Assembly: GCF_004341235.1 (NCBI RefSeq)
Contig: NZ_SLUP01000005.1
Location: 186,001-250,000 of the forward strand
DNA from: Mariniflexile fucanivorans
GTDB taxonomy: Bacteria; Bacteroidota; Bacteroidia; Flavobacteriales; Flavobacteriaceae
Reading direction: 5' to 3'
DNA: 64,000 nt
How positions within the stretch are numbered: position 1 is the stretch's first letter; each line of letters starts with the position of its first letter. Shown here piece by piece: positions 27,386 through 36,727 of this stretch. The notes under the pieces are model-generated. The model saw nothing but the letters and a program-made list of their open reading frames with translations, ran no database searches and was not told the DNA's origin. The translations under genes were made by a program, and so were the position numbers.

Positions 27386-29893
27386 TTAAAAATGAAATCC
27401 AAATGACCCTGTGATACCAAATTTTCTAGCATTTGGGTTTTTAACTTCATCTAAATAATTACCTCTAAAATTAAAGTCTATTCTAAACACTTTAAAAATA
27501 TTGCCAACACCAAAACTATACTCATAATACATTTTATCGTTAGGTGCAATAAGTTCGAAATTATTTGGGTTACTTGGCACATTATTTAATAATTTATTCT
27601 CATTTGAAATTTCCCCCCAGACCCCTCGAATACCAACAATTTCGCGAAGGTTTAATTTTCTTAAAAATGGAATTCTAGAAAAGAAACGTCCGTTAAAATT
27701 ATGCTCTAATTGCAACGAAGTATAGGTATCTGAAACAAATTCATAATAATCTAGTTGAGAAAATGTATTATAAATTGAGAAATACGATTGATTTCCCGGA
27801 ATGGCACTTAACAAACCAAGTGGCACCTCTCCAAAAGTTTTACCAGCTTCAATAGTTGTTGTTAACCTACCCAAACCACCCACTAACCATGGCTGGATAT
27901 ATGAAAACTGAACTTTTGTATAATCAAAATCACTGCTCAATAAAGATTTATCACCACGACTTACTTGTGCAAAAATACTTGCATAATCATCGTTAGCATT
28001 GAATCGTTCTACCCCAAAACCTGTCATTTTTCGTTGTGGAAAATAAGATACTGAAAACGTAGATTCGTATTGCTTAATATCAGACTCTACACCTGTTGGT
28101 GTATTATAATCTAAACTAAATGTTGGCGAAGCCGATGATAAGGTTCTGTAGTTGCCGCCAATTCGAAAAACAACATTTCGCCAAGGCTCCATTTCAACGG
28201 CTAAACTTGTTAAATTTATAGATGTTAATTTATCGTTTGCACCTGTTCCAACAACCGATGAAGATGCTAAACTTCTACCTAAAACATCGGTACTGGTAGT
28301 TAAACTGGCACCTGTTTGTTCTACGTCTCTCCTATTTCCTCCGGAAATAATAAATCGGTTTTTCTTATCAATCAACCATTTTCCTGAAATGCCATATTTA
28401 AATTTATCGTCCTTAAAGCCGTAAGCCAAAAAGCCTTCTAAACGCCAAAGGTCATTTTTTCCAAAATAGGTACGTCCACCGGCACGTAAACGCATGCCTT
28501 CCACTTCATTAAAACCAAAGGTTGAAAAAATGGGACCATAATCTAAAGGCAATTCATTAAATTCAATATAACCCGAAGCTAAAATGCTTCCTAAATTATA
28601 AAGCCTTTTAAACTTTTTTACCGTTTTTAAAGTGTCTAACATTTTGTAGACTCCTTTTTCATCTTTATTTAATGCTTCTAAGCGATTTTCTGTCCAGAAA
28701 CTATCATCACGATCATAAATATCTTTGTCATAATTATAAACTTCTGTTTCGTAAAACTTCTTGTTTTTTTCAATGTCGAATTTATAATTATCGTACAAAG
28801 TGGTTCGTTTGCCATAAACACCACGTGATTTTTCTTTTTTATTGAAGGCAAAATCACTCATCATATAATCACGTTTCACAAGAAAAATAGAGTCGTTTAA
28901 AACATCAAATTCTTGCTCAATGTAAATTTCTTTCACCCAGTTAATATTTGCACTTTTTGACGCTTGAAGATTAATTTCTTTTATGGCATACGTAGAATCT
29001 GCTACCCAAAAATCACCTTTAAAAGTAAGTTCGTTTTTTCGGCGCGGGTAATAAATAATATTGTAGCACCATTTATTTTCTATAAAGGCACTGTCCTTTA
29101 GCACATAATTATAGGTGTTTATCCCTGTTCTTGATAAAGGGCTCACGAAACTTTTATCGAAAAAATTTAGGTAATTATCGTAAATATCATAATCGGAATA
29201 CAAATCGTCAACAAAGTCTATAATGATTTGATTATCACTAAATCCTGAATTTTTGTTTCCGTTCAATACTTCCTTTTCCTTCTTAATAACATTATCACCA
29301 TATACAGTTGAAACGGCTTCATTAATAAAAATAGGTAAATAGGTTTTTCCTGTTACGTTAGAGGTATCCACTTCATTAAAAACAAATTCCATTCCCCTAA
29401 ACAACTTGCTTTTTATAAGAGCGCTGTCGATGGTGTTGATATCAAATTCTACCTTTTCGTACTTATTGTATTCGAATTGATTAAAATGTTTTAACCCATT
29501 TTTACGTTTATGCTCCCATATTTTTCGAAGCAAATCAATAGCAGGGTTGTTCTTTTTCGATTGTTTTCCTGCCACAATAAACACTTGACTTAGTTGTGCA
29601 GCTTCTTCCTTTAGAACAAAATTTAAATCGTAATTTACTTTTTTTTCTAAAGGAACATTTAAAGTTTCATACCCTAAAAAAGAGACAGTTAAAGCGGTCC
29701 AGGTATCTGTAGATTCCATGTAAAATTTACCGTTTTCATCGGTAATAGTACCTTGGGTTGACCCTTTAAAGATAACATTGGCAAATGAAACAGGTTGATT
29801 ATCTTCATCAAACACATGCCCACTAACTTTGGTTTGGGCAAATGTGGAAATAATTCCGATGAAGAAAAATGTAAATAGTAGTTTTGGGTTCAT
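27386..29893 (-). CDS. DUF5686 outer-membrane protein with carboxypeptidase-regulatory-like domain
   Basis: From the ATG at 29893 (MNPKLLFTFFFIGIISTFAQ) the protein has 835 residues with a Sec signal. The upstream ATG at 29917 lies within the pdhB terminator and was not used. A carboxypeptidase-regulatory-like domain follows (KVSGHVFDEDNQPVSFANVI). The long DUF5686 part ends in barrel-like strands with a C-terminal aromatic residue (FGITGSFGFHF). The family is common in Bacteroidota, lies in the outer membrane and has no established function. It is not a standard TonB receptor, since no plug motif is seen. Confidence 0.83.
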   Translation of the reverse strand: MNPKLLFTFFFIGIISTFAQTKVSGHVFDEDNQPVSFANVIFKGSTQGTITDENGKFYMESTDTWTALTVSFLGYETLNVPLEKKVNYDLNFVLKEEAAQLSQVFIVAGKQSKKNNPAIDLLRKIWEHKRKNGLKHFNQFEYNKYEKVEFDINTIDSALIKSKLFRGMEFVFNEVDTSNVTGKTYLPIFINEAVSTVYGDNVIKKEKEVLNGNKNSGFSDNQIIIDFVDDLYSDYDIYDNYLNFFDKSFVSPLSRTGINTYNYVLKDSAFIENKWCYNIIYYPRRKNELTFKGDFWVADSTYAIKEINLQASKSANINWVKEIYIEQEFDVLNDSIFLVKRDYMMSDFAFNKKEKSRGVYGKRTTLYDNYKFDIEKNKKFYETEVYNYDKDIYDRDDSFWTENRLEALNKDEKGVYKMLDTLKTVKKFKRLYNLGSILASGYIEFNELPLDYGPIFSTFGFNEVEGMRLRAGGRTYFGKNDLWRLEGFLAYGFKDDKFKYGISGKWLIDKKNRFIISGGNRRDVEQTGASLTTSTDVLGRSLASSSVVGTGANDKLTSINLTSLAVEMEPWRNVVFRIGGNYRTLSSASPTFSLDYNTPTGVESDIKQYESTFSVSYFPQRKMTGFGVERFNANDDYASIFAQVSRGDKSLLSSDFDYTKVQFSYIQPWLVGGLGRLTTTIEAGKTFGEVPLGLLSAIPGNQSYFSIYNTFSQLDYYEFVSDTYTSLQLEHNFNGRFFSRIPFLRKLNLREIVGIRGVWGEISNENKLLNNVPSNPNNFELIAPNDKMYYEYSFGVGNIFKVFRIDFNFRGNYLDEVKNPNARKFGITGSFGFHF

Positions 29894-29898
29894 AATAC

Positions 29899-29935
29899 AA
29901 AAAAACTTCATCGACAATATATGCCAATGAAGTTT
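29899..29935 (-). terminator. pdhB terminator
   Basis: AAACTTCAT (29903-29911) pairs with ATGAAGTTT (29927-29935) over 9 bp with a 15-base loop. On the minus strand Ts follow. It lies 23 bases past the pdhB stop. Confidence 0.68.
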
Positions 29936-29957
29936 ATATAACGTGAAAATTGTTTTT

Positions 29958-30935
29958 TTATTTATACAATACTTTTTTTACTGCTTTTATAACCTCATCC
30001 TTATTTGGAAGCCACTCTTCAAGTAAAACTGGTGAATAAGCCGCAGGTGTGTCCGCAGTATTTATTCTTACAATGGGTGCATCCAAATAATCGAATGCTT
30101 CTGCTTGCACAAAGTAAGTGATTTCTGTTGAAACATTTCCAAATGGCCATGCTTCTTCTAAAATTACCAATCGGTTGGTTTTCTTAACCGATTTCAAAAC
30201 AGCTTCTTTATCCAAAGGGCGTACGGTACGTAAATCGATAATTTCACAAGAAATACCTTCTTTTTGAAGTTCATCAGCAGCTTTGTAAGCTTCTTTAATG
30301 ATTTTTCCAAAAGAAACGATAGTAACATCTGTACCTTCGCGCTTAATATCTGCTACACCTATTGGAACAATATATTCTCCTTCTGGCACTTCACCTTTAT
30401 CGCCATACATTTGCTCACTTTCCATAAAAATAACTGGATCGTCATCACGAATAGCCGCTTTTAATAATCCTTTTGCATCGTATGGATTAGAAGGCACAAT
30501 TACTTTTAAACCTGGAGTATTAGCAAACCAACTCTCAAAAGCTTGTGAGTGTGTTGCTCCTAATTGTCCTGCAGATCCCGTTGGCCCACGAAAAACAATA
30601 GGACATTTAAACTGGCCACCAGACATTTGTCTGATTTTAGCAGCATTATTTATAATTTGATCAATTCCAACAAGCGAAAAGTTAAAAGTCATGTATTCAA
30701 CTATCGGTCTGTTCCCTGTCATAGTCGAACCTACAGCTATCCCTGCGAAACCAAGTTCTGCAATAGGCGTATCAAGTACACGTTTTGGCCCAAATTCATC
30801 TAACATTCCTTTTGATGCTTTGTACGCACCATTATACTCAGCTACTTCTTCGCCCATTAAGTAAACGCTTTCATCTCTGCGCATTTCCTCACTCATTGCT
30901 TCACAAATAGCTTCTCTAAATTGAATTGTCTTCAT
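29958..30935 (-). CDS. pdhB: Pyruvate dehydrogenase E1 component, beta subunit
   Basis: This 325-residue protein matches the E1-beta family. Visible features are VYLMGEEVAEYNGAYKASKG near residue 25, the ThDP-contacting DTPIAELGFAGIAVG near 55, and the C-terminal transketolase domain (VSFGKIIKEAYKAADEL). With the alpha subunit, which is not in the window, it decarboxylates pyruvate for acetyl-CoA. The gene has its own -7 box (30958-30965) and is followed by a terminator, so it is monocistronic. A branched-chain E1 beta is the alternative; the MGEEVAEYNGAYK wording favours pyruvate. Confidence 0.88.
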   Translation of the reverse strand: MKTIQFREAICEAMSEEMRRDESVYLMGEEVAEYNGAYKASKGMLDEFGPKRVLDTPIAELGFAGIAVGSTMTGNRPIVEYMTFNFSLVGIDQIINNAAKIRQMSGGQFKCPIVFRGPTGSAGQLGATHSQAFESWFANTPGLKVIVPSNPYDAKGLLKAAIRDDDPVIFMESEQMYGDKGEVPEGEYIVPIGVADIKREGTDVTIVSFGKIIKEAYKAADELQKEGISCEIIDLRTVRPLDKEAVLKSVKKTNRLVILEEAWPFGNVSTEITYFVQAEAFDYLDAPIVRINTADTPAAYSPVLLEEWLPNKDEVIKAVKKVLYK

Positions 30936-30957
30936 AAATATATTTTAATTCGAATTG

Positions 30958-30965
30958 CAAAAATA
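30958..30965 (-). promoter_or_regulatory. pdhB -7 box
   Basis: Minus-strand TATTTTTG is an exact TAnnTTTG match, ending 23 bases before the pdhB ATG. No clear -33 element was found. Confidence 0.6.
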
Positions 30966-31003
30966 ACAATAAATGAGATACCTTTTTAAAAGATTTATTT
31001 AAA

Positions 31004-31027
31004 ATTTACTATGCATGCATAGTAAAT
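31004..31027. promoter_or_regulatory. Perfect 24-bp palindrome between pdhB and etfBA
   Basis: ATTTACTATGCA is followed directly by its reverse complement. It covers the expected -33 region of etfB and lies upstream of the pdhB promoter. Size and symmetry suggest a dimeric MarR- or TetR-type operator; the regulator is not in the window. Confidence 0.7.
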
Positions 31028-31044
31028 ATTCAGAATAAAATAAT

Positions 31045-31052
31045 TAACTTCG
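31045..31052 (+). promoter_or_regulatory. Candidate etfB -7 box
   Basis: TAACTTCG matches TAnnTTTG with one change. It lies 43 bases before the etfB ATG, with the 24-bp palindrome just upstream. Confidence 0.4.
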
Positions 31053-31094
31053 TAGCTTTAATAAATTTACACCCTATTTTAATACCTTATAATT

Positions 31095-31841
31095 ATGAAA
31101 ATATTAGTGTGCATTAGTCATGTTCCCGACACCACATCTAAAATCAATTTCACTGAAGGTGACAGCAAATTTGACACCAATGGCGTACAATTTGTAATCA
31201 ACCCAAATGATGAATTTGGTTTAACCCGCGCCATGTGGCTTAAAGAAAAACAAGGTGCTAACGTTACTGTTGTTAATGTAGGTGGTGCAGAAACAGAACC
31301 TACTTTACGTAAAGCCTTGGCTATTGGAGCCGATGGTGCCATACGAATTAATACTGCTGCTACCGATGGTTTTTCGGTTGCTAAACAAATAGCACATGTT
31401 GCTAAAGATGGTGGTTACGATTTAATTATAGCAGGTCGTGAATCTATAGATTACAACGGCGGCATGGTTCCTGGTATGATTGCAGCTTTAATAAGCGCAA
31501 ACTTTGTTAATAATTGCATTAATTTAGAAATTGACGGAAACAATGCAACTGCTATTAGAGAGATTGATGGAGGAAAAGAAACCATATCCACATCTTTACC
31601 TTTAGTAATTGGTGGCCAAAAAGGATTGGTGGAAGAAAGCGAATTACGCATCCCAAACATGCGAGGTATTATGATGGCGCGTCAAAAACCATTAAATATT
31701 TTAGATCCTATTGATGCCAATAACGAAACAACCTCTGTGAAATTTGAAAAACCAGCTCCAAAGGGTGCTGTGAAATTAGTATCGGAAGATAATTTAGACC
31801 ATTTAATAAGCTTGCTTCATAATGAAGCGAAAGTAATATAA
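31095..31841 (+). CDS. etfB: Electron transfer flavoprotein beta subunit
   Basis: This 248-residue subunit binds AMP and forms the cytoplasmic ETF heterodimer with EtfA. It opens with the typical MKILVCISHVPDTTSKI. The signature region of the family is seen as LVEESELRIPNMRGIMMARQKPL near the C-terminus. ETF passes electrons from acyl-CoA dehydrogenases to the respiratory chain. It is the first gene of an etfBA pair, separated by 77 bases holding an intercistronic inverted repeat. Confidence 0.95.
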   Translation: MKILVCISHVPDTTSKINFTEGDSKFDTNGVQFVINPNDEFGLTRAMWLKEKQGANVTVVNVGGAETEPTLRKALAIGADGAIRINTAATDGFSVAKQIAHVAKDGGYDLIIAGRESIDYNGGMVPGMIAALISANFVNNCINLEIDGNNATAIREIDGGKETISTSLPLVIGGQKGLVEESELRIPNMRGIMMARQKPLNILDPIDANNETTSVKFEKPAPKGAVKLVSEDNLDHLISLLHNEAKVI

Positions 31842-31858
31842 ATCCCAATTTTCAAATT

Positions 31859-31890
31859 CCAAATTCCAGAAATCAACTATTGGAATTTGG
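31859..31890. repeat. Intercistronic inverted repeat between etfB and etfA
   Basis: CCAAATTCCA and TGGAATTTGG form a 10-bp stem with a 12-base loop. The surrounding AAATTCCAAATTCC wording looks like a short dispersed flavobacterial repeat. No obvious termination role is seen. Confidence 0.55.
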
Positions 31891-31918
31891 TACTTGATTT
31901 TTTAATTTTAATTTTATT

Positions 31919-32878
31919 ATGTCAGTTTTAGTATATACAGAATCAGAACAAGGAAAATTTAAAAAAGTAGCTTTTGAAGTCGCTTCGTATGCCAAAGCTG
32001 TTGCCGACCAATTAGGAACCACCGTTACAGCCATCACTATAAATGCGAATGATGTTTCAGAATTGGGCAACTACGGTGTTGATAAAGTTTTAAAAGTTTC
32101 TAATACAGCGTTAGATAACTTTAACGCCAACGGATATGCCGAAGCAATTAAACAAGCTGCCGAAAAAGAAGGTACGAAAGTAGTTATCTTAAGTTCTAGC
32201 GCTAACAGTAAATATGTAGCGCCCCTTTTAGCGGTAGGCTTAAATGCAGGTTACGCTTCAAACGTTATTGAAGCGCCTTCAAACATATCTCCTTTTACCG
32301 TAAAACGTCCTGCTTTCACCAATAAAGCGTTTGAAACCTTAACCATAAATACAGATATCAAAATTGTTGGTGTCTCTAATAATTCATATGGTTTAGTTGA
32401 AAAAAGTGGTAGCGCTTCCGCGGAAGATTTTTCTCCAACAATTTCAGATTTAGGTGTAAAAGTAGAATCTGTTGACAAAGCTTCAAACCAAGTAAGCATT
32501 GCCGATGCCGAAATAGTAGTTTCTGGCGGGCGCGGTTTAAAAGGGCCTGAAAATTGGGGTATGATTGAGGAACTTGCTTCCGTTTTAGGAGCAGCAACAG
32601 CCTGTTCTAAACCCGTATCCGATTTAGGCTGGAGACCTCACAGTGAACACGTTGGACAAACCGGAAAACCTGTAGCCGCCAATCTATATATTGCCATCGG
32701 TATTTCAGGAGCCATCCAACATCTGGCAGGAATAAACGCTTCCAAAGTAAAAGTTGTAATCAATACAGATCCCGAAGCACCTTTCTTTAAGGCGGCCGAT
32801 TATGGTGTTGTTGGTGACGCCTTTACGGTAGTACCACAACTTATTGAAAAATTAAAAGCTTTTAAAGCGCAACAATAA
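31919..32878 (+). CDS. etfA: Electron transfer flavoprotein alpha subunit
   Basis: This 319-residue FAD-binding subunit has the C-terminal FAD domain starting at [14 protein letters not shown]. It also has the [38 protein letters not shown] segment (given here by its key features: RPHSE, GQTGK and GISGAIQH). It partners EtfB. The start [16 protein letters not shown] is typical. Other fatty-acid oxidation genes are absent from the window. Confidence 0.95.
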   Translation: MSVLVYTESEQGKFKKVAFEVASYAKAVADQLGTTVTAITINANDVSELGNYGVDKVLKVSNTALDNFNANGYAEAIKQAAEKEGTKVVILSSSANSKYVAPLLAVGLNAGYASNVIEAPSNISPFTVKRPAFTNKAFETLTINTDIKIVGVSNNSYGLVEKSGSASAEDFSPTISDLGVKVESVDKASNQVSIADAEIVVSGGRGLKGPENWGMIEELASVLGAATACSKPVSDLGWRPHSEHVGQTGKPVAANLYIAIGISGAIQHLAGINASKVKVVINTDPEAPFFKAADYGVVGDAFTVVPQLIEKLKAFKAQQ

Positions 32879-32905
32879 ATTATTTTTTTATAAATTGTAT
32901 CGTTT

Positions 32906-32982
32906 AAAGAACTGCTTAAATTAGCATTATATTTTTAAATCTGCTTTTGCAGTTGGTAAAGTCCTAATTTAAACAGTTCTTT
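32906..32982. repeat. Long imperfect hairpin between etfA and the BFN gene
   Basis: A 19-base arm (32906-32924) pairs with 32964-32982, with one mismatch. The interval contains a small CTGC-TTTT-GCAG hairpin (32941-32952). A short T-rich stretch follows, so it may end the etfBA transcript; it ends 16 bases before the BFN start codon. Confidence 0.65.
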
Positions 32983-32998
32983 GCGTTTTTATAAATTT

Positions 32999-33622
32999 AT
33001 GAGTTTAGTAAGATTAAATATAAAAGGAATATCATATAGCCAAACCCAAAACGGCGCTTACGCATTGATTTTAAACGAAGTAGATGGCGACCGTAAATTA
33101 CCTATTGTAATTGGCGCATTTGAGGCACAATCCATTGCCATCGCATTAGAGAAAGAAATACGTCCGCCCAGACCTTTAACACACGATTTATTTAAAAATT
33201 TTGCCGATAGATTTAATATTGTTGTAAAACAAGTCATCATCCATAAATTAGTTGATGGTGTTTTTTACTCAAGTCTAATTTGCGAACGCGATAAAATTGA
33301 AGAAATTATAGATGCCAGAACCAGTGATGCCATTGCATTGGCACTGCGTTTTGATGCACCTATTTTCACCTATAAAAATATTCTTGACAAAGCGGGAATC
33401 TATTTAAAAGTCAACCCTAAAAAAGAGGATGAAGATGACGAGGCACAAGATAGCATATTAATGGACGAGTTAATTGCTAATGAACTTGAGCCAAATGCTC
33501 CGAAAGAAACTTATAAAGGAAAAACGCTTCAAGAATTACATTCATTACTGGACGAAGCCGTTGCTAATGAAGATTATGAAAAAGCGGCACATATCCGGGA
33601 CGAAATTTCAAAAAGAGAATAA
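32999..33622 (+). CDS. Bifunctional nuclease (BFN/DUF151) domain protein with UvrB/UvrC motif
   Basis: The ATG at 32999 gives 207 residues starting MSLVRLNIKGISYSQ. An upstream in-frame TTG would add six residues inside the preceding hairpin and was not used. The DUF151 domain occupies about 1-135, with LPIVIGAFEAQSIAIALE and the ARTSDAIALALRFDAPIF signature. The C-terminal KTLQELHSLLDEAVANEDYEKAAHIRDEI is a UvrB/UvrC-type helical hairpin. Plant relatives were reported as nucleases; the bacterial role is unproven. It lies in front of the nucleoside transporter gene with an 18-base gap. Confidence 0.88.
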   Translation: MSLVRLNIKGISYSQTQNGAYALILNEVDGDRKLPIVIGAFEAQSIAIALEKEIRPPRPLTHDLFKNFADRFNIVVKQVIIHKLVDGVFYSSLICERDKIEEIIDARTSDAIALALRFDAPIFTYKNILDKAGIYLKVNPKKEDEDDEAQDSILMDELIANELEPNAPKETYKGKTLQELHSLLDEAVANEDYEKAAHIRDEISKRE

Positions 33623-33640
33623 TAATTTACCACATTTCTT

Positions 33641-35167
33641 ATGAAAAAAATATTTTTGTCTATTGCTATAATCTTATTAGCTTTTACATCAACGATAACA
33701 GCACAAGACAAAGATAATCCCAAACTTCAAGATACCGTTTTAAATGAAAAAACAGAAGTTTCTTCTTTAAAAAACAACAACACCGATTCTTTAAAAGTTG
33801 ATACAGAAACAACCCCTTTAGAAACAACCGCTGTAAAATCCAATCCTATTATTATACCAAGTGAAGGTTTCTCTATAAACAGCCTTTGGCGAGGTGCTTT
33901 AGGAATGGTTTCTTTGATTTTTATAGCCTTTTTATTTAGCAGCAACCGAAAAGCCATTGATTGGAAAATTGTTGGTATTGGGTTAGCATTCCAACTTTTA
34001 ATCGCTATTGGCGTTTTAAAAGTTGAATTCATTAAATCTGGTTTCGAATTTGTGGGCGGCCTTTTTGTAAATGTATTAGATTTTACCAGAGCAGGTAGTA
34101 AATTTTTATTTGAAGGCTTGGTGGTAGACATGGATACGTTTGGCTTTATATTTGCCTTTCAAGTATTGCCAACTATTATTTTTTTCTCAGCATTAACCTC
34201 TGTTTTATTCTATTTAGGCATCATCCAAAAAGTAGTTAAAGCCATGGCTTGGTTACTTTCAAAAGCATTAAAAATTTCTGGAGCCGAAAGTTTAAGTGTT
34301 GCAGGAAACATCTTTTTAGGACAAACTGAAGCTCCCCTTTTAATAAAAGCATATTTAGAAAAAATGAACAAATCTGAAATGCTTTTGGTTATGATTGGTG
34401 GTATGGCAACGGTAGCTGGTGCTGTATTAGCTGCTTATATAGGTTTTTTAGGTGGAGACGACCCCGTTTTAAGACTGTTTTATGCGAAACATTTATTAGC
34501 TGCATCTGTAATGGCGGCACCAGGGGCTATTGTTATTTCTAAAATTTTATATCCTCAAACGGAAAACGTTAACACAGATGTATCAGTGTCTCAAGAAAAA
34601 ATTGGATCAAACTTTTTAGATGCTATTGCCAATGGAACTACCGAAGGCTTAAAATTGGCCGTTAACGTAGGCGCTATGCTTTTAGTGTTCGTTGCATTTA
34701 TTGCCATGTTTAATGGTATTTTAGGTTGGGTTGGCGATGTTTCTACACTAAACACATGGGTTGCTGCCAATACAGGCTACCAAAGTCTATCAATAGAACT
34801 TATTTTAGGTTATATTTTTGCACCGTTAATGTGGCTTATTGGAGTTGCCAAAGAAGATATGATGATGATGGGACAACTTCTTGGTATAAAAATAGCCGCC
34901 AGCGAGTTTATAGGTTACATTCAACTTAGAGATTTAAAAGACATTGCGAATGCTACGCATTTAAATTATGAAAAATCTATTATCATGGCAACATATATGC
35001 TTTGTGGTTTTGCGAATTTTGCATCCATAGGTATTCAAATTGGCGGTATTGGTTCATTAGCACCAGGGCAACGTAAAACCTTATCACAATTTGGCATAAA
35101 AGCACTTATTGGTGGTAGTATTGCATCTTTAGTTTCTGCTACTATTGCTGGAATGATTATTGGATAA
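33641..35167 (+). CDS. Concentrative nucleoside transporter (NupC/CNT family)
   Basis: This 508-residue inner-membrane protein has an N-terminal signal-like segment (about 1-21) and a polar linker of about 60 residues. About ten transmembrane segments of the CNT family follow. Family signatures include FLGQTEAPLLIKAYLEKM and MATVAGAVLAAYIGFL. It couples nucleoside uptake to H+ or Na+. The extracytoplasmic linker is unusual compared with the ~400-residue E. coli NupC but common in Bacteroidota. It lies between the BFN gene and thyA, which fits a nucleoside and thymidylate neighbourhood. Confidence 0.9.
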   Translation: MKKIFLSIAIILLAFTSTITAQDKDNPKLQDTVLNEKTEVSSLKNNNTDSLKVDTETTPLETTAVKSNPIIIPSEGFSINSLWRGALGMVSLIFIAFLFSSNRKAIDWKIVGIGLAFQLLIAIGVLKVEFIKSGFEFVGGLFVNVLDFTRAGSKFLFEGLVVDMDTFGFIFAFQVLPTIIFFSALTSVLFYLGIIQKVVKAMAWLLSKALKISGAESLSVAGNIFLGQTEAPLLIKAYLEKMNKSEMLLVMIGGMATVAGAVLAAYIGFLGGDDPVLRLFYAKHLLAASVMAAPGAIVISKILYPQTENVNTDVSVSQEKIGSNFLDAIANGTTEGLKLAVNVGAMLLVFVAFIAMFNGILGWVGDVSTLNTWVAANTGYQSLSIELILGYIFAPLMWLIGVAKEDMMMMGQLLGIKIAASEFIGYIQLRDLKDIANATHLNYEKSIIMATYMLCGFANFASIGIQIGGIGSLAPGQRKTLSQFGIKALIGGSIASLVSATIAGMIIG

Positions 35168-35328
35168 TACCTTCCTGCGAAATCAGGAATCTTTTCAGTT
35201 TAGTTAATAACTTTCTCATATATTTTAGAGCATTAAGAATAGGGTTTGATCCTTTTTTATATTTTTAACTTCAGAAAATTTAAGTTCAATTTAAAGAGTT
35301 TCTTCCCTTTGGGAAGACGGAAGATAGG

Positions 35329-36153
35329 ATGAAGCAATATCACGATTTAGTACAACATGTTTTAGAAAACGGAAACGAAAAAGCAGACCGAACAGGTACG
35401 GGCACTAAAAGTGTTTTTGGATACCAAATGCGATTCGATTTAAATGAAGGTTTCCCCATGGTAACCACTAAAAAACTGCATCTAAAATCGATAGTTTATG
35501 AATTGCTTTGGTTTTTAAAAGGCGACACCAACATTAAATATCTTACTGAAAATGGCGTTCGCATTTGGAATGAATGGGCTGATGAACATGGCGATTTAGG
35601 CCCCGTTTACGGTCACCAATGGCGCAACTGGAACAGCGATGAAATTGACCAAATAAAAGAAGTAGTTGAAACATTAAAAAACAACCCAGATAGCAGACGC
35701 ATGTTGGTTTCTGCTTGGAATCCATCGGTGTTACCAGACACCTCTAAAAGTTTTAGTGAAAACGTTGCCAATGGTAAAGCAGCATTACCACCTTGCCATG
35801 CCTTTTTTCAGTTTTATGTAGCGGAAGGGAAACTGTCTTGCCAACTGTATCAACGCAGTGCCGACATCTTTTTAGGCGTGCCTTTCAACATTGCATCGTA
35901 TGCTTTATTTACTATGATGATGGCTCAAGTTTGCGGCTATGAAGCTGGCGAATTTATTCACACTTTTGGCGATGCACATATTTACAGCAACCATTATGAG
36001 CAGTTGGAATTACAACTTTCTAGAGATGTAAGGCCTTTACCGAAAATGATAATAAACCCTGATGTAAAAGATATTTTCAACTTTACTTTTGAAGATTTTA
36101 CGTTGGAAGATTATAATCCGCATCCACATATTAAAGGCGTTGTAGCTATATAA
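35329..36153 (+). CDS. thyA: Thymidylate synthase
   Basis: This 274-residue enzyme methylates dUMP to dTMP using methylene-THF. The nucleophile is Cys156 in [11 protein letters not shown]. The folate and phosphate regions show [11 protein letters not shown] and the double-Arg motif [12 protein letters not shown]. The 161-base upstream gap contains two small hairpins, TTCCTG/CAGGAA (35172-35189) and CTTCCC/GGGAAG (35303-35317), the latter close to the start. The next gene begins 3 bases after the stop. A DHFR fusion lies about 1.2 kb downstream. Confidence 0.97.
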   Translation: MKQYHDLVQHVLENGNEKADRTGTGTKSVFGYQMRFDLNEGFPMVTTKKLHLKSIVYELLWFLKGDTNIKYLTENGVRIWNEWADEHGDLGPVYGHQWRNWNSDEIDQIKEVVETLKNNPDSRRMLVSAWNPSVLPDTSKSFSENVANGKAALPPCHAFFQFYVAEGKLSCQLYQRSADIFLGVPFNIASYALFTMMMAQVCGYEAGEFIHTFGDAHIYSNHYEQLELQLSRDVRPLPKMIINPDVKDIFNFTFEDFTLEDYNPHPHIKGVVAI

Positions 36154-36156
36154 AAC

Positions 36157-36666
36157 ATGAAGAACTTACTTATTTTATTCTTGCTTATTTTTTATTTTTC
36201 AACTTATTCACAAGAAAAAACTGTAGAAGATATTGAATTTATTGAGACGGCTGAAAAAACATTAGATGATATCTCTAACGAAATACCTTTTGCGGTAATA
36301 GAAAATGTTCCTGTTTATAAAGGTTGCGATGATTCTATGACAAATACCGAACTTAAAAATTGCATGTCAACATCTATCTCAAAGCATGTTGCCAAAAACT
36401 TCAACACAAAAATAGCAAATGGTTTAGGGTTTCCTGATGGAAAAGTAAGAATAAATTTAATTTTTAAAATAGATAGAGAAGGCAATGTGGTCGATATTAG
36501 ATCTAGAGCACCGCACAAAGCACTGGAAAATGAAGCTATTAGAGTTATTAAATTGATTCCTAGAATGGACAAACCTGGTTATCAAAAAGGGAAACCGGTA
36601 ACAGTTCCTTATTCATTACCTATTGTTTTCAATATTCAAAACCCTAAAAAGTCTTCAAAAAAATAA
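36157..36666 (+). CDS. Periplasmic protein with TonB C-terminal-like domain
   Basis: This 169-residue protein has a Sec signal peptide (1-18) and a C-terminal domain resembling the TonB C-terminal fold. The visible segments are VPVYKGCDD, VRINLIFKIDREGNVVDIRSRAPHKALENEAIRVIKLIPRMDKPG and GKPVTVPYSLPIVF. There is no transmembrane anchor or proline-rich spanner, so it is not a complete TonB. Two cysteines (KGCDD and LKNCM) may form a disulfide. It is co-transcribed with thyA (3-base gap). A role in outer-membrane energy transfer is possible but unproven. Confidence 0.8.
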   Translation: MKNLLILFLLIFYFSTYSQEKTVEDIEFIETAEKTLDDISNEIPFAVIENVPVYKGCDDSMTNTELKNCMSTSISKHVAKNFNTKIANGLGFPDGKVRINLIFKIDREGNVVDIRSRAPHKALENEAIRVIKLIPRMDKPGYQKGKPVTVPYSLPIVFNIQNPKKSSKK

Positions 36667-36672
36667 CCTTAC

Positions 36673-36709
36673 AAAAAAAGCGCTTTCAAAAAATTGAAAG
36701 CGCTTTTTT
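36673..36709. terminator. Bidirectional terminator
   Basis: A 16-bp stem (AAAAAAGCGCTTTCAA with TTGAAAGCGCTTTTTT) and a 4-base loop separate two convergent genes, with A/T runs at both ends. Confidence 0.85.
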
Positions 36710-36727
36710 CATTTAATGCAGCTTAGA

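Noticed and set aside
35168-35328. Small hairpins before thyA considered as a riboswitch
   Set aside because: Two short stems without any recognised conserved core; nothing links them to a known aptamer class.
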